DNA of 64,000 nucleotides from Bradysia coprophila (taxonomy: Eukaryota > Arthropoda > Insecta > Diptera > Sciaridae), in the NCBI RefSeq assembly GCF_014529535.1, contig NW_023503493.1, forward strand, positions 17,640,001 to 17,704,000. Direction: 5' to 3'. The position numbers and the translations under genes are program-made. Numbering within the stretch: position 1 is the stretch's first letter; every line of letters starts with the position of its first letter. The notes beneath the pieces are model-generated. The model saw only the letters and a program-made list of their open reading frames with translations, ran no database searches and was not told the DNA's origin. Below, one piece after another: positions 15,501 to 25,500 of the stretch.

Positions 15501-17975
15501 GGTGAAGAAGGAAAGCCTGGAAACGTTGGTCCACCAGGAAGCATAGGACCTCAAGGTAAGCTTGATTATTTCAAAAATGAAGTAGAATGTCGCTGATCTG
15601 TAAATCTAAGATAGACAAAAACGGTCCTATACATTTCAGGTAAACCTGGTGAAACTGGTCCAATTGGTAAACCAGGGATTGTTGGACCAGCTGGAGATCA
15701 AGGTATAACACAGTAAGCAGTTCTATTTTAGGATTATATTTCATATACATATTCATGAAGGAATGCCTGGACCTCCTGGTGAAAAAGGTGATAGAGGACC
15801 ACAAGGCGTTGGAATAATGGGTCCGCCAGGCTCCGATGGTTTACAAGGTTTGGATAGGTTGTTTTTCTTGTTTTGATGAAAGAGCTAAAAAAATATTTAA
15901 TTCAATTTCAGGTGAAACGGGAAAAGACGGCAGTCCTGGTCCCCCAGGATTAGCTGGAGAAGTAGGATTGCCTGGTAAGTTAGATGGTTTTTTTTTAAGT
16001 ACAAAACATACTTTTTCCCGTCGTAATTTAATTGAAACCTATTTAAAAAAATGGACAGTATTTTTTCTTATAAAACGTATTCAACAGGTAAGCAAGGTGC
16101 AATGGGTCTGGATGGAAAAATTGGCGAACAAGGTCCGAGAGGTTTTAAGGGTGACAGAGGCAGACGTGGATCGAAAGGACACCGTGGAGACATTGGAATA
16201 GCTGGAACGAAAGGCGATATCGGGGATGCTGGGATTAAAGGTGAAGTGTGTTTTAACTGAACAAACGAAAACACTGAAGGAACACTCAAATAAAGATTTC
16301 CCTTTCTTGACTCTTCTTTCTTCGAGTCTCAATGATTTTTTGACTTCATAAAACCTAAAATTGAACATCTAAAATATAATCGATTTTGCTTGAGTGTTTT
16401 ATACAATCCTATTTATTCAGAGTGGTCAATGTTTGAAGTTTGAAAATTGTGATAAGAAATTCGATTCGCTTCGATTCATCGAAAGAAAATATAATAAATT
16501 TAGAACGATGAAAGAATACACCTAAATATTTAACATTCCTGACATTCACTGCAAAAAATAAATAAAAAGAAAACCGCAAACAATATGCTTGTAGCTATCT
16601 CGTAATAAAGTCCTAAATCCAATTCAGGAGAGAAAGGTGAACAGGGACTAGATGGGCCAAAAGGCGAAATTGGCTCAGTGGGTCCAGTTGGAGCGAAAGG
16701 AAGTGAAGGATCTCCCGGTCCAGTTGGTGTTCCAGGTCCATTGGGACCGAAAGGATCAGAAGGAATTGCTGGTTAGTTTCACACATGTTACATAAAAATT
16801 TGTTTGACTAGAAAACAAAATTAATTTCAGGCACGAAAGGTGAAACAGGACCAATGGGCCCTGCAGGACCGCCGGGTCCACCAGGTTTGTGAATATTCAA
16901 TGAAAATGTTCAAACAGGCCATAAACTAAAAGTATCTTCCTAAAACAGCTGATGCGCCATTACTTCCGCCAGAATTGTTATTCAGGATGAACAACGGCGA
17001 GGCGAATAAAGGAGAGGATCGAATGAAGCGTGACGCAGATTTCGTAAACGATGATTTTGTATACGATGATGAGATCGCTAGGTATCCAACCGATGAAATG
17101 GTTGATGCTCACAGTAAGGCTAAGATGAAGAAGAAGTCAAAGTCCCCCAAGAAGGACGAACTGGGAAGCAAGTTCGTTGACATGTACAGTACAATATATG
17201 CAATGAAACAAGAAATGGATCGCATTCGGCGGCCTGTTGGAACAAAAGATAATCCAGTCAGAACGTGCAAAGATTTATATTTCGGTCATCCACAATTCGA
17301 AGATGGTAAGTCTTCGATAAAATCTGATGCAGTGCTTTGTGTACAGTTATTTTCTTATTCCATTAGGTTGGTATTGGATCGATCCAAATCTTGGCATGCC
17401 AGATGATGCAGTCTACGTGTTTTGCAATTTAACGGCAAAGGGTGAAACGTGTATTTATCCGGACAAAGACCGTGCCGTACTTCCATCCTACATTCAATGG
17501 CGAAAAGAGGATGACAACGATTGGTATTCGAATTTGAAAGACGGTTTTCAAGTTACATACGATTCCATTGGATCGGTGCAAATGACGTTCTTACGTCTGT
17601 TGTCACAGGAAGGCTATCAAAATTTTACCTACAAATGTATTAACAGTGCGGCTTGGTTCAACGCTGAATTGAAAAACTTTGATTCTGCCATCAAATTTCT
17701 GGGAGACAATGAAATGGAAATCGGTTATGACACCGATAAACTGAAACCAAATATTTTGGTTGATGGGTGCAAGGTAAATCTGTGTAGTTAGGCCTCTAGT
17801 CTAAATTTAATTTATTGTTTGTTATATTTAGTCCGGCAAAAGTATCAGCGAAACGATATTTGAGATACGAACAACAAAACTGTCATATTTGCCGCTGATA
17901 GACTTTTCACCGAAAGACTATGGACGCCCAAATCAGGCTTTCGGATTCAGCGTTGGACCGTTCTGCTTAAAGTAG
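598..17975 (+). CDS. Fibrillar collagen alpha chain (TSPN - triple helix - COLFI), 37 exons
   Basis: Secreted fibril-forming procollagen of about 1,826 residues. Exons: 598-691, 3298-3670, 3730-4466, 4544-4791, 4847-4924, 4994-5104, 5343-5550, 5616-5768, 6094-6174, 6494-6574, 7254-7289, 7354-7434, 7497-7658, 8305-8429, 8566-8701, 8761-8787, 9475-9563, 10979-11042, 11680-11733, 11794-11927, 12137-12289, 13150-13320, 14027-14063, 14363-14479, 14749-14883, 14939-14965, 15158-15382, 15484-15555, 15640-15702, 15761-15847, 15912-15974, 16088-16240, 16628-16771, 16831-16884, 16949-17305, 17367-17773, 17832-17975. Order: signal peptide; TSPN domain (to about residue 225); Ser/Arg-rich variable region; short minor helix in exon 4; main Gly-X-Y helix of about 1,010 residues from position 5006 to exon 34, the length usual for fibrillar collagens; linker with a basic stretch; COLFI domain (RTCKDL, YWIDPN, VFCN, ETCIYP, GPFC). 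Most helix exons are multiples of 9 nt. Exon 5 could start at 4856 instead. The COLFI domain lacks the two Cys normally used for interchain bonds. A clade is not assigned. Confidence 0.93.
2174..2198. repeat. GTCAG pentanucleotide microsatellite, 5 units
   Basis: Five perfect GTCAG units in collagen intron 1. That intron (692-3297) otherwise shows no gene or recognisable element. Confidence 0.9.
9746..10038. mobile_element. Foldback element (GTGACGCA family) in collagen intron 17
   Basis: Two arms of about 140 bp are near-perfect reverse complements. They start with ATTCTGCGCCTCAACGTA and meet around a short loop near 9890-9905, where GTGACGC and TGGCAGA motifs flank an A-run and T-run. The same internal blocks occur near 32090-32300, so this belongs to the family that makes the larger elements there. 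No coding capacity. Confidence 0.8.
10807..10858. repeat. Perfect hairpin, 21-bp arms, 10-nt loop
   Basis: AGTACTATTTTCGACC... pairs perfectly over 21 bp with its reverse complement across a 10-nt loop, inside collagen intron 17. It may be a small foldback element or a structured intronic RNA. Confidence 0.75.
11337..11408 (-). other. tRNA-derived sequence (SINE head or tRNA pseudogene)
   Basis: On the minus strand an A-box-like TAGCGCAGTGTGTAAG is followed about 30 nt later by a B-box-like GGTTCGAAACTC, the spacing of an internal RNA polymerase III promoter. The ends do not form a 7-bp acceptor stem, so this is not a working tRNA gene. It lies in collagen intron 18. A SINE is the likeliest reading, but I cannot see a second copy in the window. 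Confidence 0.4.
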
Positions 17976-18943
17976 TCGAGGACATTGCGGTTACATTTGA
18001 CATTGAACCATTATTTCAAAGGTTAAATTCTTAATTTGTTGGTAAATTGAAATTTTTTAAATATTTATTGATGATTGCACGAATAGTGGAAGAAAAATAT
18101 TGATGTGAAATGTAACTACCACCATAGACAACTGCTTTCAAATTGAGAAAAAGATCATCACCAATTCAGGTGGCAGATGCGTTGTTATAAAGTCCAAATA
18201 AATCGATTAATAAAATTGGAAACTTGTGTTTGTTATGTGATCTAAAACTTATCATAAGAACCTGACTTTTTATGTACCTACAACTCCTGTGGAAATTGCC
18301 GAAATTTGAGATATTCACATGATTACATGTACATATTGATCGCGGTGGCTCGTATTTACTTTCGAAAGTAGTGTGACTCGATTTTAACTTGGTAGTTACC
18401 CCTCGCTTGATACAACATAAAATCGCTAATTGACAATAAACAATATCTACTGATCGATAAGAAATAATAACTTGGATTGTTCACTTAGTTTTTGATAACG
18501 CCCTACTTTAAGGACGTACCCAATTTCGTGATAAGAAAATTTGAAATTGTAAAAGCAGTGATATATAACAAGAGTGTTGACATTAGTAATATACACGCGG
18601 AAAGCTTTAGTGATTTATATTCTAACAGATAAGGCTGTCCAAACTTCACAATTTTAAGGAATTTGTGTAATGTACGATTTATGCATTCGTTTTATCGAGT
18701 ACCATGCATCGCTTCCATGAACATTCATTATAGTATGGTCTTAACTATGTAAAATATTGACTGGAATATGCATTGATTCATTAGATTCCCTGGTATATTA
18801 ATTATCTAAATATTACAAAAAATTACCTAAAATTCTACCAAACGAAAGTTTCATTCGATATTTAATTAATGCTAAAATAGCAAGTAACGATTAAGGAAGT
18901 AAAACGTAGGATCTATCAAAATTACCAAATTTGGGAAAACAAA
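17976..18943. other. Collagen 3' UTR and intergenic region
   Basis: Follows the collagen stop codon at 17973-17975. It carries the collagen polyadenylation signal near 18197 and then about 750 bp of AT-rich sequence without a recognisable gene, up to the 3' end of the first protease gene on the other strand. Confidence 0.6.
18197..18202 (+). terminator. Polyadenylation signal AATAAA of the collagen gene
   Basis: Canonical AATAAA about 220 nt after the collagen stop codon, with TTAATAAAA following. It is the first canonical signal in this 3' region. Confidence 0.6.
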
Positions 18944-18949
18944 TTTATT
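18944..18949 (-). terminator. Polyadenylation signal of protease copy 1
   Basis: AATAAA on the minus strand about 48 nt beyond the stop codon of protease copy 1. Confidence 0.6.
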
Positions 18950-18996
18950 TCGGTTTCAATTGGTTTTAACATAATATCAAGTAAATTATATCGCTT

Positions 18997-20403
18997 TTAA
19001 GCAGCTGCGTTGGCATCGATACGTCCATGTCCGACGTGGTTGTTGGGTCGTGTACCCTCTGGTACTCCACCACAAGTTCTGCCACCGGAAACGTGAGCTA
19101 AAGCAGTGCTAGTGAGACGAGCGTGAGCTGCAACAACGGTACCACCACGAGCCTGAAAGACCAAAGCAACAGCTCCGGCAACATGTGGAGCTGCCATACT
19201 GGTGCCAGACAATGTACGCAATCCTGTATCGGCCAAGTGAGAAGCAGATGCAACGCTAGCACCTGGAGCAGCAACGTTTGGTTTTACTGCGTTGCCTGGG
19301 CCTGGACCAACACTGGATGACGTCCAAAGCGCATTTGTGCTTGTAGTGGCTCCAACTGCGAAAGCGAGTGGTTGATCTCCTGGAGATGAATGAGTGTTAC
19401 AGGCATTGCCACTGTTTCCAGCTGCAAATACAGCTGAAATACCAGCATTTCTCCATGCAGTCAAAATAGGATTGAACCAAGTTGAACCACCAGCACCACC
19501 CCAACTGTTATTTACGATTTGTGGAGCTCTAGCACATTGAGCTGCACCACCAGCAGTATTTGTTGGACAAGCCATGAAGTTGCCGCAAGAGTTAAGATCG
19601 AAAGTGGAGCAACCAGGACCAGCACAGCCACGACAAGCGATCCAACGTGAGTTTGGTGCAACACCGAGACCTTGAGTACCGGAGTGACTTCCAATGCAAT
19701 GAGTTCCGTGTCCATTGGTGTCAGAAGGAACTGCAGCATTTCCAGTTGGCGCAAACCAGTTATAGTTGTGGTTTTCTCCGGCATTGTTTCCACGGTAAGT
19801 GGGAGCCAAAGCTACATGAGTGTGACGTGCTCCAGTGTCGATGTTTCCAATAACGATTCCAGTTCCAGTAAGTCCTCTAGCCCAGGCAGCTGGAGCGTTT
19901 ACATTTACAATACCCCATTGATTGAGGATGGTGTTGTTATAGTCTCTGAGGTCAAAGCTTTCGCCTTCTTCAGTTTGTTCCAATTGTATGAATTGTTCAG
20001 CAACCAGGGATTCAACGTCTGGATGGTTCCTCAATAGTTCAACGGTTTCTCTGTCAATATCGCGAACGATGAGCTCATTTGTGATCCAGAGTTGATCAAC
20101 GTAGTGCTTCTTGCCTGCGATCTTAACTTTCTCCAAAATTGCGGTAATGTCAGCTTGGACTACATCAGCGTGATCCTTAAGGATGGCGTGTTGGGTGTCC
20201 AAAATAGCTGCGCGGGTTGTGAGCCTCAATGAGTAGAAACGTTCCCATGCAGATTTAGTGTCAGCTCGTCGGAATGTAATCAGAACGTTGGTTAGTTCTG
20301 ATTCTGCAAGATTTTTGTAGATCTGTTCTTCAACCCTTGCGATTGGGTTAGCAACCGACAGACAAACAAGTCCGAAAAGAATTTGAGCGATTTGGAACTT
20401 CAT
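18997..20403 (-). CDS. Secreted S8 subtilisin-like serine protease, copy 1
   Basis: Single-exon gene for a 468-residue secreted endopeptidase of the S8A subtilisin family. Residues 1-18 form a signal peptide (MKFQIAQILFGLVCLSVA). About 19-130 looks like an I9-type prodomain, and the catalytic domain follows. The triad is visible as Asp189 (NIDTG), His232 (HGTH) and Ser402 (GTSMAAPH), with Asn330 (AAGN) for the oxyanion hole. YRGNNAG, NYNWF, GVAPNSRWIA, VNNSWGG and TAWRNAG follow the pattern of bacterial bacillopeptidase F rather than insect furins or TPPII. A Cys-rich loop lies at 257-290. The frame stays open 25 codons upstream, but that part contains the TATA box, so I start at 20403. It differs from copies 2 and 3 at about 10 and 13 residues. 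The UTRs are unlike theirs and it points the other way. Confidence 0.93.
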   Translation of the reverse strand: MKFQIAQILFGLVCLSVANPIARVEEQIYKNLAESELTNVLITFRRADTKSAWERFYSLRLTTRAAILDTQHAILKDHADVVQADITAILEKVKIAGKKHYVDQLWITNELIVRDIDRETVELLRNHPDVESLVAEQFIQLEQTEEGESFDLRDYNNTILNQWGIVNVNAPAAWARGLTGTGIVIGNIDTGARHTHVALAPTYRGNNAGENHNYNWFAPTGNAAVPSDTNGHGTHCIGSHSGTQGLGVAPNSRWIACRGCAGPGCSTFDLNSCGNFMACPTNTAGGAAQCARAPQIVNNSWGGAGGSTWFNPILTAWRNAGISAVFAAGNSGNACNTHSSPGDQPLAFAVGATTSTNALWTSSSVGPGPGNAVKPNVAAPGASVASASHLADTGLRTLSGTSMAAPHVAGAVALVFQARGGTVVAAHARLTSTALAHVSGGRTCGGVPEGTRPNNHVGHGRIDANAAA

Positions 20404-20454
20404 GTTGGTACAACAGTCGTCTGTAGTATGATTGATATTGCTGCGATATACTCG

Positions 20455-20463
20455 CTTTATATA
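20455..20463 (-). promoter_or_regulatory. TATA box of protease copy 1
   Basis: TATATAAAG on the minus strand, 52 nt upstream of the chosen start codon. The same motif at the same distance precedes copies 2 and 3. An initiator-like TCAATC/TCATAC follows about 30 nt downstream, leaving a very short 5' UTR. Confidence 0.8.
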
Positions 20464-20478
20464 CGATATTTCACTCAT

Positions 20479-22541
20479 TGGAAATGTATTTCATTTAAAA
20501 ATTAAACAAAAAAAATCCCCGTCAAACAACGAGCAAATCGAGGACGTGAAAAAGATATGGTGAAAGATACTTTACTCTGGAAAATCCGTAAGATAACATT
20601 GATTATTATGATAGTGTTCGAGTAAATCTCATTATCTTCGTCATTCAGTTACATAGGCATAGCATGGAATTGTACTAGGAATAAAACATTTCGTGGTTTT
20701 GCATATTATTCTCTTGTTATTACGTACCTAACCACTCGACACTATTTTTCGTTTCATGGTAAAATGTTTTGAAATTATCTAACGCTAAGATACCAAGCAT
20801 TTTCATTTGAAGAAGAAAAATAGTTCGTTAGGACTTGATGCATTTACGTTGTGCTTACTGTAATACTCTTGAAAATGTGCGTGTGACGCAAATTCATTTA
20901 TGTTTATACTTCGGAAAACTGATAGATTAAGGTGGGCTCACGTAAAAAATTCCTTGTTTTCTGTCTAAGCCATAACTGAGAAATAGTTATTTGTCAACCT
21001 AGGGCCAAAAAAGAGGAAATTTGTTTTTGACCGGAGTGTAGCGAACATAATTTTCCTCAACAAAAGCATCCAAAGTTTCAGCTGAGGTGAAAAAATGAAT
21101 ACTTTGACTGGCCGTGAAAAGCAATTGTGCAATGTTTTCGAGAGGTTGGTGATGGACGCAGCTACAAAAATATTTTAAATTTTGAGCTGTTGAGGATTTG
21201 CGTCACTGTTACCGTACAGTGTTTGGTTATGATAAACACGGTCGTAGATGTTCATATGTTATAATAATTTCACGCTGATATTATCATTTGAAAAACTCCT
21301 GAGATTTGCTTTCGTTTCTCTATTTATATTTTGGGATAAGCGAGAAAAAAACTTTTGCATAAAAAAATACGCATGACATGGGTTTCTTTATTGATTTATT
21401 TAGAACAAAGAAAAATTTCTGTGGGTTCCATTGAAATAATAGTGGAGTGGAATAGTAGTGTGATTTTGCCAAATATCAGATGAATATACTCTTAAACAGG
21501 TGAATTTTCCATAAAGTGAACTTTAGTTCGGTGAAAGATCTAAATCACTTCAAAATTACCTAGTGTGTATTGAAACCACAAAGTGTAGACCAAGAATCTT
21601 TCACTCTTATAACAACAACACTTTTTATCTGTCTCACTTTACACATGACAATCATTAATATCTAGTAATATTTTGTCCATCGTACATAGTGCCGTGTACG
21701 CAAAGTCAATCATATGACCCTAACATCTCATCTGTGGTCGTCTGCTCAGTATTGTTATGTCGTTGTTGTTTTAATTTTCGTTTAAACATTGTCGCGCAAT
21801 TCATGCAACAACCTTCTATTTTATGAGTGGCAACCCTCTTAAATTATCGGCATGTTATCCCTCGATTATCGCGTTTACACAAATTGATACATTGTTGTCG
21901 ATATCGTAATTATTTCTTACAGACACGCATCCGAAAATTAATGTTCACATTTTATTTACATTTCAATTAATTTTGGCTATTAGCTGAAATATTTCTCCGA
22001 ATATCCGTTAGTTTAAGTTCATATTTGTTGGTGGAAGCAAGTGGAATTACGGTAAAAATTCATTATTAGATTGTTGTTATTTGTATTTTTATGTATCAAG
22101 CCATTGTCTGTGTATCAAACGGTGTCTTTTATGTAATCTAATATCGGGATGGGGTCGTTTTATATTAAATGAAACAGATAATGAAAAAAACTTTTTTCTT
22201 CCTAGAAGATACCATTTGAGTAGAAAATTGTCAGATATATAGCATTGCGGTCTAGGAATTAGAGTATTTAACTTTGAAAGATGACTTCTAATTTGGAAGT
22301 TCTAAGTCCAATGCACATCGGACATCAAAGTCCCATTCAGAAAAAATAGAAGGCCATTTCGAGATAGACTGACTATAGAAAGCGCGCATCTTTAATGTAG
22401 ACTACACATTGTAGATCTTTCTGTTTGAAAATTATGGGTATATTGTTTTTAATATTTTTTCTAGAAACTCGTGGCCCCCACTGCAATTACATATACGACA
22501 GAGCGATAATAAAAATTCTTATTCTCCTAGGAGTCACAATC
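20479..22541. other. Intergenic region, no gene seen
   Basis: AT-rich sequence between divergent protease copy 1 and the guanylyl cyclase. No open frame of interest, no clear terminal repeats. It should contain the promoters of both genes. Confidence 0.5.
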
Positions 22542-25500
22542 ATGTATGGAATGTTATTGGAAAGTGTTCAACATTTTGTTCAGGTAAATATAACGAGATG
22601 TAGAATCCCAGCTAAATTGAAGTCAATTAGACCATCAACGATGAATTTGCTGCAAGTTAAGTAAAATAAAAGTCGCCAGTTCTCGTTTTAATTCGACTAA
22701 ATTAGGGTATGACGACGATGAGTTCGGGCAAAGCTTTTCCTATACATTTTTATTTTACCTTGAATTTTTTAGGAATATTCATGCATGAGTGGTGTTCTAA
22801 AAGGTGAAAAAAATTTTGAATCGGAAACACCATTTTTGTTTTTGGGCGACTCTAAGAAAATTTGAAAATTTCAAAATCATGACTTTTTCAGAAAATTTCC
22901 CCCCGAAATGATACGACCCGGCCGGTTTTGATCTAATGGTAGTTTGTAGAGAATTGACAGACGATTTTTCATTTCATTGGCTTAAAATGAAGGCTAGCAC
23001 ATCCCATTTAACATATCAAAAAATTGGGAAGGGGTTTTTCAATTTTTTCAAAAAATCCTAAAAAACTTTCACAGCTACAACCTTTCGACCCGACGATACA
23101 TTTATTAGAATCGTCTGTTAATTCTCTACAAATTACCATTAGATCAAAACCGGCCGGGTCGTTTCATTTCGGGGGGAAATTTTCTGGAAAAGTCATGATT
23201 TTGAAATTTTCAAATTTTCTTAGAGTCGGCCCGAGCCGGAGAGGTCGTTTTAAAAAAAAACTTCTTCTACGAAATGATCACCTTGAATTTCCCTATCGAT
23301 AGCACCATAAATGTCCGGAAACAAAATGGTGTGTCCGATTCAAAAATAATTTCACCCTTTTAAGGGTACTGAAACAAGCATGATTGGTACTCTAAATAGG
23401 GTACTGAAACTTAACAATGCGCTGTAATATTTTAAGAATCCATTGAACTGATTTTTTTTGTTGAAAAGATCAACTATAGTTGATTCTTTGATCAAACACA
23501 ACGAAAGCTTATCTAATTCTACATCGAATTTATGTAAGTTAAACATGCGTTGACGCAAATACATTCCACTATTAGTGTTGTGAGAAAAGGCAACACAACC
23601 ATTGAAACATAAATCAATTAAGATATTGAATAAGACGATCTAAAAGATAATTGTATGTCATTTTGTGTATTAGGAACAATTTGGTGATCACATCTGGAAG
23701 AAAGCAATTAGAGCAACTGGAGCTACAAACACTGTTTTCAACACTCATCAGGTTTGTTCATTAGCTATTTTCCTAATAAGTTCATGCATGATTGGTCTTA
23801 GGCACATAATACCCATAATGTGTGCATTGCTATACAATGTATACATCCATTGCTATACAATGTATACATCCATTAAGAAAAACCGAACGGAAGCAATTTT
23901 ACATTTCCACAGTTAAAGTCATATTTACGCACTGTCGTTCCCTCAATTTTCCGTTCAAACCGTTTCAGATTTATCCAGACAATTTGATGCCTGATTTAGC
24001 AGAAGCTTTATCTGCACTTACTGGCGAATCATTCGACTATTTCATGGATTATTTCGGCAAATGTTTCGTCCGATTCTTCACAAATTTCGGTTATGACAAA
24101 ATGTTGAAAGCAACCGGCAGATATTTCTGTGACTTTTTGCAATCGGTCGACAATATTCATTTACAGATGAGATTTACTTATCCAAAGATGAAAAGCCCGT
24201 CGATGCAGCTTACAGAAACTGACGATAATGGAGCAGTTTTGGTAGAGAAAATTCGCTCAAAAATGTTTTGTGTGCACTGACGGTAATCGGACGTTCTCTT
24301 TTAGGTATACAGAAGCAATAGGACTGGGTTTTCAAAATATTTCATGGGTTTGTATAAATAGATAACTACACTAAAGGAAGCCTGGCCAAACGCACATCAC
24401 TGAGAATAATGTCTTTATGTTGATGTATGTTCTGTAACACAAAGATTTTCTTCAGTGTGTGACTATATTATATGAAGATAAAGTTTAAAAGCGGAACATA
24501 AGTTGAGCCGATGATGAGATGAGCATGACTCTTTCACGATTATTGAACTCGCTTTCGGCTCGTATAAACAAATGTCACACAACAAGCAATGAAAGTATAA
24601 AACAGGTATGATCGACCGATTTATCTTCAACACACTCACAGTTTATGTCTGCAGTCCTCCGGGGCGACATTATAGACCATACCTTTTTTTATACTTTCAT
24701 TGACCACTGTCGCTTGAGCTGCAGAGCTATAAAATAGGAATTTGTGCAGCTGGGGAGCTAAAACTTTTTAATTTTAAGAAAAAGTCCAAGAACGAAAGGT
24801 TTTTTCCACCTACCAAGTACCATTCCAGCATATGCCACAAGCATTCCTATGTGAAAATATTAGATGCTCCAATGGAATAAACAAAACAATTTTGTCTAAG
24901 GTTTGCTGTATGAAATTGCGTCAATGTTTTATGGTCTCGAAAACATCGACGTTAGAGTATTGGAAAGCATAAATGATACTCCTGGCAGTACTACTGCACC
25001 GCTTCAATTGGAGGCGAAAACGGTTACAGTAAAGTATCGACTTGACTTCGACAATCGAGACTATGTGCGTAATTGAATTACTGTTAATTTGGAGTTTTGT
25101 AATTTTGATAACAATTGTGCTGTTTACTTGACAGATGTCAAAGCGTATCAATTTAAAAGCACACGAGTCGCAGCTGAATCTTGAGAAAGTCGACAGTGGG
25201 GTATTATTAGAATTGTTTCCGTTTGCTCTAATTTTGGATCATCAAATGAGAATCAAGGGAGCCGGAGAAAAAGTTTTCGAATCATGGTAAAGACGCGAAT
25301 GAATGTTCGGATTAATAAGAGACCATTCATTCTCAGCAAAGAATTACTTCTTACCCAACACTGTCCATTTGCTTCCTTATATTTAGGATAGTTCAAAATC
25401 CTCAAAAGAAACCAGAAATATTTATCGGTTCTGCAGTCACCGATTGTTTTAAACTACGTCGGCCGAAGGGAATAAACTTCAATTGGGCTACGGTTACTCA

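Noticed and set aside
19512-20037. Open frames overlapping the protease genes in other frames (also at 28609-29358 and 40573-41487)
   Set aside because: They are shadows of the conserved subtilisin coding sequence; the same shadows recur in all three copies because the copies are near-identical.
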